Shown: piece after piece, positions 16,998 to 26,777 of the stretch
Position numbering within the stretch: the stretch's first letter is position 1
Layout: the number at the start of each line of letters is the position of its first letter
NCBI GenBank assembly: GCA_031269335.1
Contig: JAISZI010000031.1
Location: 16,820 to 80,819 of the forward strand
From: Puniceicoccales bacterium
GTDB taxonomy: Bacteria > Verrucomicrobiota > Verrucomicrobiia > Opitutales > UBA953
Length of the DNA stretch: 64,000 nt
Reading direction: 5' to 3'
Notes under the pieces: generated by a model
Seen by the model: only the letters and a program-made list of their open reading frames with translations
The model's database searches: none
What the model was told of the DNA's origin: nothing
Made by a program: the position numbers and the translations under genes

Positions 16998-17738
16998 TTA
17001 TTTAGAGAAGCCCAACACGTCTTCCATTCCATAGACGCCCGCGGGGAGATTGCGTTGAGCGACCCAGATTGCAGCGCGGATGGCACCGGAGGCGAAGATG
17101 GTGCGATTTGAGGCGCGGTGGGTGAGTTCGACGCGTTCGCCCTCGCCCGCAAACAATACGGTATGGTCGCCGACTACGTCGCCGCCTCGCAAGGAGTGGA
17201 CGCCGATTTCGGTGTTTGGGCGTTCGCCGACGAGACCGGAGCGCCCGTGGCGCAGGGTTTCTGGGGGGAGATTGCGGGCGGAGCGGAGAATTTGGAGGAG
17301 TTTTTCGGCTGTGCCGCTTGGGGCGTCTTTTTTGTGCCGGTGGTGTGCCTCGACTAATTCTATTTGGTAGGACGCGTCGAGTGCGGTGGCGGCGATTTCG
17401 ACGAGGTGGTTGAGCAACGTTATGCCGACGGAGTAATTACCCGCCCAGACGACGGGCAGGTTTTTGACGGTTTCTAAAATCGCGGCGCGTTCTTCCGCCG
17501 TGTGTCCCGTGGTGCCGATGACGAGCGGTTTGGCGAATTTCGCGCACAGGCGGGCGAGGGGCAATGTGGCATCGTGGTGGCTGAAGTCCACGGCGACATC
17601 GGCGAGTTCGACGTAGTTTTCGGCGGAATCATCTTTGTCAATTGCCGCCGCGATGGAGACGCCGGCGGCGGTGGCGGCTTCGGCAAGGGCGATTCCCATG
17701 CGCCCCTGCGAGCCGTTTATTAAAATGGAAAAAGCCAT
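16998..17738 (-). CDS. dapB: 4-hydroxy-tetrahydrodipicolinate reductase
   Basis: 246 aa, slightly shorter than E. coli DapB (273). It catalyses the NAD(P)H-dependent reduction step to tetrahydrodipicolinate for lysine and meso-diaminopimelate. Seen: the N-terminal Rossmann turn INGSQGRMG, the middle motif VIGTTGHTAEE, and the substrate-binding signature EAHHRHKKDAPSGTA. It lies between ispH (64 nt upstream) and proA, in a run of biosynthetic genes with a common orientation. Confidence 0.95.
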   Translation of the reverse strand: MAFSILINGSQGRMGIALAEAATAAGVSIAAAIDKDDSAENYVELADVAVDFSHHDATLPLARLCAKFAKPLVIGTTGHTAEERAAILETVKNLPVVWAGNYSVGITLLNHLVEIAATALDASYQIELVEAHHRHKKDAPSGTAEKLLQILRSARNLPPETLRHGRSGLVGERPNTEIGVHSLRGGDVVGDHTVLFAGEGERVELTHRASNRTIFASGAIRAAIWVAQRNLPAGVYGMEDVLGFSK

Positions 17739-17802
17739 GTGAGCAGAAGAGAGAGGCGTGAAGGTGTTTCGGAGGAAAGGTCTGGCAACCTTTTTGCTGA
17801 CC

Positions 17803-18678
17803 TCATGCTTCGGCGAGCCGTTTGCAGGCTTCGTCGATGAGGAATCCGGGCGTAGAGGCTCCCGCAGTGACGCCGATGACGTTGTATTTGCGGAGGTGTT
17901 TGAAGTCTAATTCGGCGGCGGTTTCGACGTGGTAGCACGGCAGGTTGTGTTTTTCGACCAATGCGGCGAGTTTCACGGTGTTCGCGGAGTGGCGTCCGCC
18001 GATGACGATGATTGCCTCTGCGCCCTCTTGCGCCAGCACGCGCACTTCGCTTTGGCGTTCACGGGTCGCCCCGCAAATCGTGTCGAAGACTAACGCATTC
18101 GGATAGGAACGTTTCAGGTATTCCGCAAGTTGTTCAAATTCAAAGATAAACATTGTTGACTGGGACACCATGCAGACTTTTTCGCCGAGCGGTGGCAGCG
18201 CGTCAATGTCTGCCCGTGTTTTGACAACGTGCCCGCGGGCATCGGTGTAGCCCATTAAGCCGATGACCTCCGGGTGATTCGGGTCGCCGAAGATGACGGT
18301 TGTATAACCTTTTCTTGACTGGAGTTTTATGCGCCCCGCGATGGTGCCCACGTCGGGGCAGGTGGCGTCGTGAAATTCTATGCCGAGGCTTTTTAAGTAA
18401 GAGCGGCGTTCGGGCGAGACGCCGTGGGCGCGCACGATCACGACGGCGTGTTTTTTTTCGGCTTCATCCACGTTTATATTGAGTTCGGAACGGCTCATGT
18501 AATCGCCGATTTCGTGAATGCCTTCCGATTCGAGCCGTTCCATCATTTGGCTGTTATGGATGAGGGGACCGTCGGTGAACACCGGTCGTTTTCCTTTTAT
18601 GGCGTATTCGCGGGCGACGTTGATGGCGCGTTCGACGCCCCAGCAAAAACCCGCCGTCTTGGCTCGGATGACTTTCAT
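17803..18678 (-). CDS. ispH: 4-hydroxy-3-methylbut-2-enyl diphosphate reductase
   Basis: 291 aa. This is the last MEP-pathway enzyme, a [4Fe-4S] protein producing IPP and DMAPP. The three cluster cysteines are visible in GFCWGVERA, DATCPDVGT and DTICGATRERQ. His residues in RAHGVSP and GDPNHPEV and the SQSTMF block agree with the family. The ATG at 18678 starts MKVIRAKTAGFCWG, as is usual. It probably heads the minus-strand ispH-dapB-proA group and diverges from ogt across 147 nt. Confidence 0.95.
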   Translation of the reverse strand: MKVIRAKTAGFCWGVERAINVAREYAIKGKRPVFTDGPLIHNSQMMERLESEGIHEIGDYMSRSELNINVDEAEKKHAVVIVRAHGVSPERRSYLKSLGIEFHDATCPDVGTIAGRIKLQSRKGYTTVIFGDPNHPEVIGLMGYTDARGHVVKTRADIDALPPLGEKVCMVSQSTMFIFEFEQLAEYLKRSYPNALVFDTICGATRERQSEVRVLAQEGAEAIIVIGGRHSANTVKLAALVEKHNLPCYHVETAAELDFKHLRKYNVIGVTAGASTPGFLIDEACKRLAEA

Positions 18679-18825
18679 GGATTGTGTTGGAAGAACGCGA
18701 AAGATGGCGTGAGGGAAGGGCAGGTGCCGGTGTTTTTCAAGGAAGTTTTCGGGATTCTGCGGCGGCGGGGGTGTGTCCGGCGTTTATTTATTTGCGGGTT
18801 CACGGGCAGCGTCTTCTGTCTCCGC

Positions 18826-19386
18826 ATGAAAATAAATTTTCATAATCTCGGAGGGTTACCCGATTTTGTTCGCGTGACACGCGTGCTGGACGAAGCGCTT
18901 GGAGAAGTCGTCTTCGGGTGGTCTGGGGAAGCACTTTGCCTGTGTTGTCTTGGCGAAAATGCTTTGGACGCGCTCCGCGAGCGTGCAGACCGGTGGGAAG
19001 TTCCGGTTCTTTGCGACGGGGTAGGGGTGTCCGACAAGCCCTCTCGTGCCGCGCTGAAAGCCTTTAAGATTAACCGCCCCGAAGCATTTCCGCAGCTGTT
19101 GTTAATAGGCTCGCCATTTCAGCAGAAAGTGTGGCGTCAACTTATCCACATTCGTTCGGGTGAGACAACCTGTTATAGCGGCATCGCCCATGATATCGGT
19201 GTGCGTTGTTACCGGTGTGTCGGCACGGCAGTTGGGCAAAACCCAATCGCCCTTTTTGTTCCTTGCCACAGAGTTATCGGTCGCGATGGCGCGCTTTGTG
19301 GGTTCGCTTACGGAATTCCTCTTAAAGAAAAGCTCCTCGCATTTGAGCATTCGACCAAACACAGACATGGAAGGCGACGCGGCTGA
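18826..19386 (+). CDS. ogt: Methylated-DNA--protein-cysteine methyltransferase
   Basis: 186 aa from the ATG at 18826. The track's frame begins inside ispH antisense sequence and is shortened here. It repairs O6-alkylguanine by transferring the alkyl group to its own cysteine. The active-site signature PCHRVIGRDGALCGFAYG is complete, preceded by the recognition-helix region SPFQQKVWRQLIHIRSGETTCY. The N-terminal 90 residues are divergent. The last 20 bp overlap the comF start. Confidence 0.9.
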   Translation: MKINFHNLGGLPDFVRVTRVLDEALGEVVFGWSGEALCLCCLGENALDALRERADRWEVPVLCDGVGVSDKPSRAALKAFKINRPEAFPQLLLIGSPFQQKVWRQLIHIRSGETTCYSGIAHDIGVRCYRCVGTAVGQNPIALFVPCHRVIGRDGALCGFAYGIPLKEKLLAFEHSTKHRHGRRRG

Positions 19387-20149
19387 AATTATAGAAAACA
19401 CGGCGGGAAAGTATTTTCCGTCTATGCGACGCGCTGTGGCGCGTTTGTTTGACATCGTTTTTCCCCGCGACTGTCCCGTCACGGGAGAGCCTTCTGACAA
19501 TCCGCCGTGGCGATATATTTCTGCGAAAGGTCTTGCCGTTTTGCCGCGTGTCGCGCCGCCGCATTGCGAGACTTGCGGTTTTCCTTTTTACGGTGTCCTC
19601 GCCGGTTCCCAGATTTGCCCGCATTGCGCACAATTTTCTCCTGTTTTCAGCCACGGTAAAACCGCTGTGATAGCGAAGGGCGCGGCGCGTGAACTCGTGC
19701 ATACCTTAAAATATCGCCGTGGCACATGGCTCGCCGAAGACATGGCGCGCATTATCGCCACCACGGAATTTTATCCCGAATTTCTTGATTCCGCCATGCT
19801 TGTCCCCGTCCCGCTCCATTCTGCCCGTTTGCGGTGGCGCGGGCACAACCAATCGCTTCTCATTGTCAGGCACTTAGCGCGGATTCTTCGCGATCGTCAC
19901 TTGCAGGTCGCCGATGTCTTGGAACGCACCAAAAACACGCTTACCCAGACACTGCTCGACCGCGAAGAACGCGCCCGCAACATGCAACGCGCATTCGCTT
20001 TGCGCGCCGGTGTCAGCATCGATGTCAACGCCCGTTATGTTGTTTTTGACGATGTTTTTACGACAGGCTCGACCCTTAACGCTTGTTGTTCTGTGTTGCT
20101 CGACGCCGGTGCGAAACATGTCGATGTCGCCACTTTCGCCCACGGCTGA
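19367..20149 (+). CDS. comF: ComF family phosphoribosyltransferase-like protein
   Basis: 260 aa from the ATG at 19367, which overlaps the ogt end by 20 bp; an ATG at 19423 (MRRAVARLFDIVFP) is an alternative. ComF proteins are needed for natural DNA uptake in some bacteria; the biochemical role is unsettled. Seen: an N-terminal zinc-finger pair (CETCGFPF and CPHC), LKYRRGTWLAEDMA, VPVPLHSARLRWRGHNQ, and the PRTase PRPP loop YVVFDDVFTTGSTLN. No other competence genes are adjacent. Confidence 0.9.
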   Translation: MEGDAAEIIENTAGKYFPSMRRAVARLFDIVFPRDCPVTGEPSDNPPWRYISAKGLAVLPRVAPPHCETCGFPFYGVLAGSQICPHCAQFSPVFSHGKTAVIAKGAARELVHTLKYRRGTWLAEDMARIIATTEFYPEFLDSAMLVPVPLHSARLRWRGHNQSLLIVRHLARILRDRHLQVADVLERTKNTLTQTLLDREERARNMQRAFALRAGVSIDVNARYVVFDDVFTTGSTLNACCSVLLDAGAKHVDVATFAHG

Positions 20150-20222
20150 TTGCCCTGTCGGCGTTTTCCCTGTGAGGCGCGAAGTTTTGATTTGTGAGCG
20201 GGCGTAGGAAATAGGCTTGATT

Positions 20223-20345
20223 TTCGTCCCAAAGAGGCGGCTCTAAACCAGCCCCTTTGGGACGAAGGCAACGGCGCTCCCCCTTCGGGGGAAGAGGAGC
20301 GAGCGGAGGAGTGAGCACCGCCAGAGTAGGTGTTGTGCCCGCGCT
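20223..20345. repeat. Hairpin plus dispersed intergenic element C
   Basis: A 12-bp perfect stem (TTCGTCCCAAAG / CTTTGGGACGAA) at 20223-20266 lies shortly after comF but has no T-run. It is followed by CCCCC-TTC-GGGGG and a stretch ending CCAGAG-AGGTG-TTGTG that matches elements at 29.5, 31.3 and 47.1 kb. It fills most of the 273-nt gap before the methyltransferase gene. Confidence 0.7.
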
Positions 20346-20422
20346 CATACTCACAACTCACAACTTCCTTCCCTTTGTGCCGTTGCGGACCTCGGTCAAT
20401 TGTCCTACAAGTCGCGAAGTAT

Positions 20423-21007
20423 ATGCCATCTACAAGTTTGACACAGCTTGCCCATTCCGCCCTTCGCGAGACCCTGATGGCGGGCGATTTTGCCGTGGAT
20501 GCTACTGCGGGGAATGGTCACGACACCGCATTCCTCGCCGATGCTGTCGGCGTTTCCGGGCGTGTCATTGCCCTCGATATCCAGCAAGTCGCGCTTGACG
20601 CCGTCCGCCTCCGATTGGAGCAACTCAATCTTTTTCAACAGGTAACGCTTTTTTTGCGCGGACACGAGCACCTCGGCGAAGTTCTCCCCGCGTGCTGGTG
20701 CGGCATGGTGGCAGCGGTGATGTTCAACCTCGGTTATCTCCCGTGCGGGGATCACGCATTGGTCACCCGCCCTGAAACCACGATTCCTGCGCTCGAAAGC
20801 GCCGTTGGCTGGTTGCGCAACGGGGGCATGTTGAGCGTGCTCGTTTACCCGCGCCACCTTGGGGGCGAAGTCGAAAGCGACGCTGTTCAACACTGGTTGA
20901 ACGCATCGCCGTCTGCCCGCGCTTTGCAATGGGCTTTTCACGGCGATCCCGCCGGAAAAAAACGGCATCCGTGGCTCGCTCTTGGGAAGCGCATTTCGCT
21001 CCGGTAA
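20423..21007 (+). CDS. mnmM: Class I SAM-dependent methyltransferase, MnmM/YtqB-like
   Basis: 194 aa from the ATG at 20423 (MPSTSLTQLAHSALRE). The SAM-binding motif I is VDATAGNGHDTAFLA, followed by GRVIALDIQQVALDA, AAVMFNLGYLPCGDH and LSVLVYPRHLGG, the pattern of the family long called putative rRNA methylase (YtqB). Members were later assigned to the methylation that completes mnm5s2U34 in tRNA. The specific substrate here is inferred from family only. It stands between the repeat-rich gap and lysC, with which it converges. Confidence 0.8.
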   Translation: MPSTSLTQLAHSALRETLMAGDFAVDATAGNGHDTAFLADAVGVSGRVIALDIQQVALDAVRLRLEQLNLFQQVTLFLRGHEHLGEVLPACWCGMVAAVMFNLGYLPCGDHALVTRPETTIPALESAVGWLRNGGMLSVLVYPRHLGGEVESDAVQHWLNASPSARALQWAFHGDPAGKKRHPWLALGKRISLR

Positions 21008-21020
21008 AAACACGCGCCGC

Positions 21021-22241
<1,221 letters not shown>

Positions 22242-22372
22242 GAAGAAGTGATGGTCGCAATGAGAACTCGGCGGGTATTTGGCGCAAGAAAACAATGCGG
22301 CGGGCGGGTGTTACATGGATTTTACCGTCGCAGTGATTGCATTTTTCAGCGGCAGCTCAATATAGGGCGCGT

Positions 22373-25069
22373 ATGAAATTCAAAACTTCTGCTTTGCTAT
22401 CCCATCGGTGCGCCAAAGTTTCGCGCCGTTTTCTCTCTTCTGCATTGCTTGCGGCGGCTGCGCCGTTGGCGAGCGCGTGGCTGATTTCTTCAGATGTCGC
22501 TGCTGCCAATGATGTTGTGCGGCTGACATTTTCCGCCGAGCTGACTTTTTCCGATGGGCGCACGGTAAACTCCGTGGACATCCGCCTTTTCCCTGACGCC
22601 GCACCGATCACCGTGGAAAATTTTCTGCGCTACGTCACCGAGGGAAGATACAATGAAACTTTCATTCACCGCAGCGAGAAAGATTTCGTTGTTCAGGGTG
22701 GCGGCTATACCGTCGTCGCGACGGAAGAGGGTAACTCGATTACGCCCATTGATAGATACGATGCGATTACTAACGAGTTCAACCAGTCGAACCTTCAGGG
22801 CACGCTCGCCATGGCGCGAGCTTCCGGGGTTGAGGACTCCGCAACCAGCGAGTGGTTTGTCAACATCGTGGACAACGACCCGCTGGACGGTGTGGACGGC
22901 GGTTTCACGGTTTTCGGCGAACTCCGAACTGCCGCCGATGTGGAGTTTTTCAACGCGCTCAATAGTCTTTCCACCTTCAGCGTCGATGGAACGGGCTTCA
23001 CCAATATTCCGACCCTCGACGATCAGGGGTCTCTCGTTTGGATCATTTCCGCCGAAGTTATTTCCCGCGACGAAACCGTGAACGACCGCATTCACACATG
23101 GGTCGGCGGGACTTCGGGAAAATGGGACCTCACGACGCGCAATTGGAATATCGTAGAGGGGAACGGCATTGCCCGCATTTTCACGCAGGGTTCCGAAGTC
23201 GTTTTTAATACGCCAGTAGGGACGCGCAACGACATTGCCCTTGTCGGTGGGTTGAATGTCGCTGATCTGTGCATAAGCGGCGGCGGCACCCTTGTTTTTA
23301 ATGGTGCGGAAGGATCTGGTGGCATCACGGGGCAAGTCGGCGGCGTGGTTCCGAGCAATGCCGGTGCGCTGCTCAAAAAAGACGCCGGCACGGCAGTTTT
23401 TCAATCAACGGTGCTCGATTTCCCCGGCGGGACCCGCGTTTCCGGCGGGATTCTTGCACTGGATAACACGCTGTTGAGGTCTAACGTCCGCGTCGATCCT
23501 GGGGCGGTGCTCCTCATTGGACCCAATGGATCGGGCACAGGTATTTACGGGAACATCGTCAACTACGGCACCATCCAGACAGGAAACAACGTCGTGGGGC
23601 GGCTCGTCATCAACGGCACCTTGACGAACGAGGGCGTGCTCCTCCTCAAGCTCTTCGCCGATGGTTCGCGGGACATTATTCGCAATGACACCGCGCAACC
23701 GATCGTCATCGGGGGAACGCTCAAACTCGACATTGCCAGTGAGTTTTTCACGGGAAACTCCGCAATCAGCTTCAACTTCGGCGAATTTGTCGAGGCTGGT
23801 GCCGGTGATGTTTCACTCTCGCCGGACACGACACTGGCGTTCGCAAATCCGCTTTTTATAGGAGAAATTACAGACTGGGCCAGCGGGCAGATTGAACTGC
23901 GCCGCAGTATCGAGGGAATCCCGGTGCGCTCCCACTTGATCCGATTCCGGAGTGCCCTGAACGCTCTCCACGCAAATGACCCCACAGGCGCCAGCGGCAG
24001 CTTCGTCGAATCCATTCTCTCCACTGCCTCTGGCGCAGGCGGCACTGGCGCTACCACGCAGGCAATCGCCGTCGCTTCTCCGCTCGGCTACTCAAGCCTG
24101 ACCACCATGTCTAACGCCCTCGCCAACAGCAATGTTGCTGCCGTGCGCGGTCGCATTGCGGCGTTTTACAACGGAACCCTCACCGAGAATGCCCCCGCCA
24201 AAAAGACCGACGCGACCAGCGCCGGCATCCGGCATCCGTATTCCTCGAATCTCTACATCGCCGCCGGCGGTTCCTTGGCTAAAAACGGCACCGAAAACAC
24301 GAACCCCTTCTACGACACGCAAACCTACTCCGTCGGCGTGGGCATCGACGGGCACGTGAAAGATAAAATCCTCGCGGGTGTCCGCCTCGACGGCGGTAGC
24401 GGCAATGCCGATTTCCACTTTGACGCGGGCAAGGCGACCACGAACCAGTTTCAAGCCACGGGCTACGCCTCCATTCCCCTCACAAACCAGTTCCGCGCCG
24501 ACACCGCCGTTTTCGCCGCTTACGCCAACCACGAAGTAAAACACCGCACCCTCGCCGGTGGCGCGGTCAATGAGGCTGACGCCCGCGGTATTACGGCAGG
24601 TGTATCTTCATGGCTAACAGGCAGTTTCACGATAACCGAGACGCTCGACTTTTCCCCGTTTGCCGGCGTCGAATTCACCCACGCGAGCACAGGTTCGCTC
24701 ACGGAAGATGGCGGCGAAGCCAATGGCGCACTTTCCATAGACGCCATTTCGCAGAATTCGCTCCGCGTCCGTGTCGGCGGAGCTGTCCGTTGGCGTTTCC
24801 TGCCGGACGCTCACCTTTCCTTGAACCTTGCGTATGCACGAGAACTGCTCGGGACGGACACCGAAATTAAAGCGCGTTTCACCGCCGCAGGATTGCCAAA
24901 ATTCCGCGTGAACGCCCCCGCCCTCGCCGAAAATGCAATTGAGGCGGGTCCCTCCCTTGATGTGAAACTTTCCGATGCCACCGCGATCTCCGCGGGATAC
25001 TTCTTTGAAAGCAATTTTGCCGACCGGACCGCACATCATTTCAACGCTTCTTTTCAATGGCGTTTTTAA
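22373..25069 (+). CDS. Cyclophilin-type peptidyl-prolyl isomerase fused to an autotransporter
   Basis: 898 aa from the ATG at 22373, with a Sec signal (LLAAAAPLASAWLISSDVAAA). Residues about 55-230 are a cyclophilin domain (VDIRLFPDAAPITVENFLRY, FIHRSEKDFVVQGGGY, GTLAMAR, TVFGEL). Then comes a Gly/Asn/Val-rich passenger of beta-helix/PATR type (TWVGGTSGKWDLTTRNWN, GILALDNTLLRSNVRVDPGA, GTLTNEGVLLLKLF). The last ~270 residues are an autotransporter barrel ending in Phe (NASFQWRF). Type Va secretion would place the isomerase domain at or outside the cell surface. Catalytic residues were not checked one by one. Confidence 0.85.
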   Translation: MKFKTSALLSHRCAKVSRRFLSSALLAAAAPLASAWLISSDVAAANDVVRLTFSAELTFSDGRTVNSVDIRLFPDAAPITVENFLRYVTEGRYNETFIHRSEKDFVVQGGGYTVVATEEGNSITPIDRYDAITNEFNQSNLQGTLAMARASGVEDSATSEWFVNIVDNDPLDGVDGGFTVFGELRTAADVEFFNALNSLSTFSVDGTGFTNIPTLDDQGSLVWIISAEVISRDETVNDRIHTWVGGTSGKWDLTTRNWNIVEGNGIARIFTQGSEVVFNTPVGTRNDIALVGGLNVADLCISGGGTLVFNGAEGSGGITGQVGGVVPSNAGALLKKDAGTAVFQSTVLDFPGGTRVSGGILALDNTLLRSNVRVDPGAVLLIGPNGSGTGIYGNIVNYGTIQTGNNVVGRLVINGTLTNEGVLLLKLFADGSRDIIRNDTAQPIVIGGTLKLDIASEFFTGNSAISFNFGEFVEAGAGDVSLSPDTTLAFANPLFIGEITDWASGQIELRRSIEGIPVRSHLIRFRSALNALHANDPTGASGSFVESILSTASGAGGTGATTQAIAVASPLGYSSLTTMSNALANSNVAAVRGRIAAFYNGTLTENAPAKKTDATSAGIRHPYSSNLYIAAGGSLAKNGTENTNPFYDTQTYSVGVGIDGHVKDKILAGVRLDGGSGNADFHFDAGKATTNQFQATGYASIPLTNQFRADTAVFAAYANHEVKHRTLAGGAVNEADARGITAGVSSWLTGSFTITETLDFSPFAGVEFTHASTGSLTEDGGEANGALSIDAISQNSLRVRVGGAVRWRFLPDAHLSLNLAYARELLGTDTEIKARFTAAGLPKFRVNAPALAENAIEAGPSLDVKLSDATAISAGYFFESNFADRTAHHFNASFQWRF

Positions 25070-25231
25070 CCCGAAAACCGCCTTTGAAAAGGCGCGACTT
25101 GCGGAAAGCTGCGGGCATCAGCGAGTTGCGCTCTTCGCTCGACGCGCTTCCAGTGCGCCTTCGGAGAAGCGTAACTCACTGCTCCTCCGCATCTTCCTCG
25201 CAATTCACGCCATTCAAAAGCGGTTTTCGGG
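25070..25231. repeat. 162-bp element bounded by 19-nt inverted repeats
   Basis: The left end (25070-25088) and right end (25213-25231) are inverted repeats with one mismatch in 19. A further small palindrome CGGGTT-CT-AACCCG follows at 25229-25242. It begins immediately after the autotransporter stop. It could be a long hairpin terminator or a MITE-like element. No gene is seen in the 25070-25351 gap. Confidence 0.75.
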
Positions 25232-25351
25232 TTCTAACCCGAGCCGAATTCCCCGAAATGCTACGCCGCCAGGAGGATTTTCCTCGACTCTTCGCGCCGC
25301 GAGATGAACCTCGCGTGCTTAGCTTTTTTCAGTCACTTCCAGCTACTTCTC

Positions 25352-26752
25352 ATGCCTAAAGTTACCTTGTCCAGCTTGGACCCGCGATTGCAAAAACAAG
25401 TCGCGTCCGCCGAGAAATCCCTTCTCACCAATCCCTTATACACCGTCGAAGTCCTCCGTAGCATTGTTCAGAACAATCCCGAATGTCTCGAGGTCCGGCG
25501 CCTCTTGCGCAAGGCGCAAAAGCGCGTCTATGGTCCCGTAAAAAAAGGCTTCGGCAGTTTGTTTAGTTCGTTCCCAGCCGTATTGGGCGCCAGCAAGCTC
25601 GTCGCTACCGCCCCACTCGAAGCGATCAAAGTCGCAGAAAAATTACTCGATAAAAAACCAACCGACTCTGCCGCTAATAAACTGCTCGCTTCCGCCGCCG
25701 AAAAACTTGCCTGGTTCGACACCGCTGCATTCGCCTACGAAGAAGCCTCCGCCGCCGAACCGAAAAACCTTTCCCTCCTCGTCGCGTGGGGCACTGTCCT
25801 CATCAAAGCCGAAGATTTTGACGCTGCGTTAAACGTTGCCGACGAAGGGCTTAAACGTTTCCCAGGCAACGGCGATTTACAAGAAGTCGCCCGCCGGGCA
25901 TCCGTCGCCAAAACCCTTCAAAAGGGCAAATGGGAGGCGCAAGGCGACTTCAAGGAAAAGACCAAAGACCTCTCGGCTGCCAGCCAGGTTGACGTCGAAA
26001 GCCGCATCGTGCAGGACATCGCCGTCGCCGTCCGCATCGCCGCCGAATTAGAACAAAAAATCGCCGCCGACCCCGAAAACGTGGACTACTACCGCGAGGC
26101 AATCCGCAATTACCAAACCGCCGGAGACTTAGATAAAGCCCTTGATGCCATCCGCCGCGCACGCCAAACAAATATCGGACGCGCCGACGCAGCACTCGAA
26201 AAACAAGAAAACGAAATCTCGCTGGCTATCCTCGATAAAAAAGTGGAGACAATCGCCGAACAGCTCGCCGCCGACCCCGAAAACGACGCCCTGCGAACGA
26301 ATCACCAACAAGCCGTGAACGATGCGCTTTCCTTTCGCCTCCAAATCTACAAAAACCTCGTCGAACGCTACCCCAACGACTACAGCTACCGTTACAGCCT
26401 CGGCGTCCTCCTCCTTCAAACTGGCAGCGTAGATGAAGCCATCCAACAGCTCCAAGTCGCCCAACGCAATCCGCGCAACCGGCACAACGCCATGCTCCAC
26501 CTCGCTCGCGCCTTCGTCGCCGGAAACAAATTCGACCTCGCCGTCGAACAATTGCAAACCGCCAAAAGCGAAATCCTTCCGATGAACGACACGAAAAAGG
26601 AAATTATTTACGAGCTTGGCAGCGCCCTCGAAAAAGTCGGACGCGAAAAAGAAGCTATCGATGAATATAAAGCCCTCTACATGAACGATTCCTCCTATCG
26701 CGACGTCTCCGCCAAAATCAACGCCTACTACGCCGCACAACAAAACGCCTGA
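25352..26752 (+). CDS. Tetratricopeptide repeat protein
   Basis: 466 aa from the ATG at 25352 (MPKVTLSSLDPRLQKQV), preferred over the track start because the upstream residues look non-coding. It is alpha-helical throughout with TPR-like pairs, for example DSAANKLLASAAEKLAWFDT, VAWGTVLIKAEDFDAALNVA, AIRNYQTAGDLDKALDAI, YSLGVLLLQTGSVDEAIQQL and GSALEKVGREKEAIDEYKAL. No signal peptide or catalytic motif is seen, so it is probably a cytoplasmic scaffold. It is 25 nt upstream of holA and probably co-transcribed, but a link to replication is not evident. Confidence 0.8.
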   Translation: MPKVTLSSLDPRLQKQVASAEKSLLTNPLYTVEVLRSIVQNNPECLEVRRLLRKAQKRVYGPVKKGFGSLFSSFPAVLGASKLVATAPLEAIKVAEKLLDKKPTDSAANKLLASAAEKLAWFDTAAFAYEEASAAEPKNLSLLVAWGTVLIKAEDFDAALNVADEGLKRFPGNGDLQEVARRASVAKTLQKGKWEAQGDFKEKTKDLSAASQVDVESRIVQDIAVAVRIAAELEQKIAADPENVDYYREAIRNYQTAGDLDKALDAIRRARQTNIGRADAALEKQENEISLAILDKKVETIAEQLAADPENDALRTNHQQAVNDALSFRLQIYKNLVERYPNDYSYRYSLGVLLLQTGSVDEAIQQLQVAQRNPRNRHNAMLHLARAFVAGNKFDLAVEQLQTAKSEILPMNDTKKEIIYELGSALEKVGREKEAIDEYKALYMNDSSYRDVSAKINAYYAAQQNA

Positions 26753-26777
26753 TACACCCCAACACCGGTGTTCTCTC

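Noticed and set aside
22242-22372. Lysine riboswitch upstream of lysC
   Set aside because: The 131-nt divergent region shows no recognisable conserved lysine-riboswitch core, and the lysC start lies within about 130 nt of the neighbouring start.
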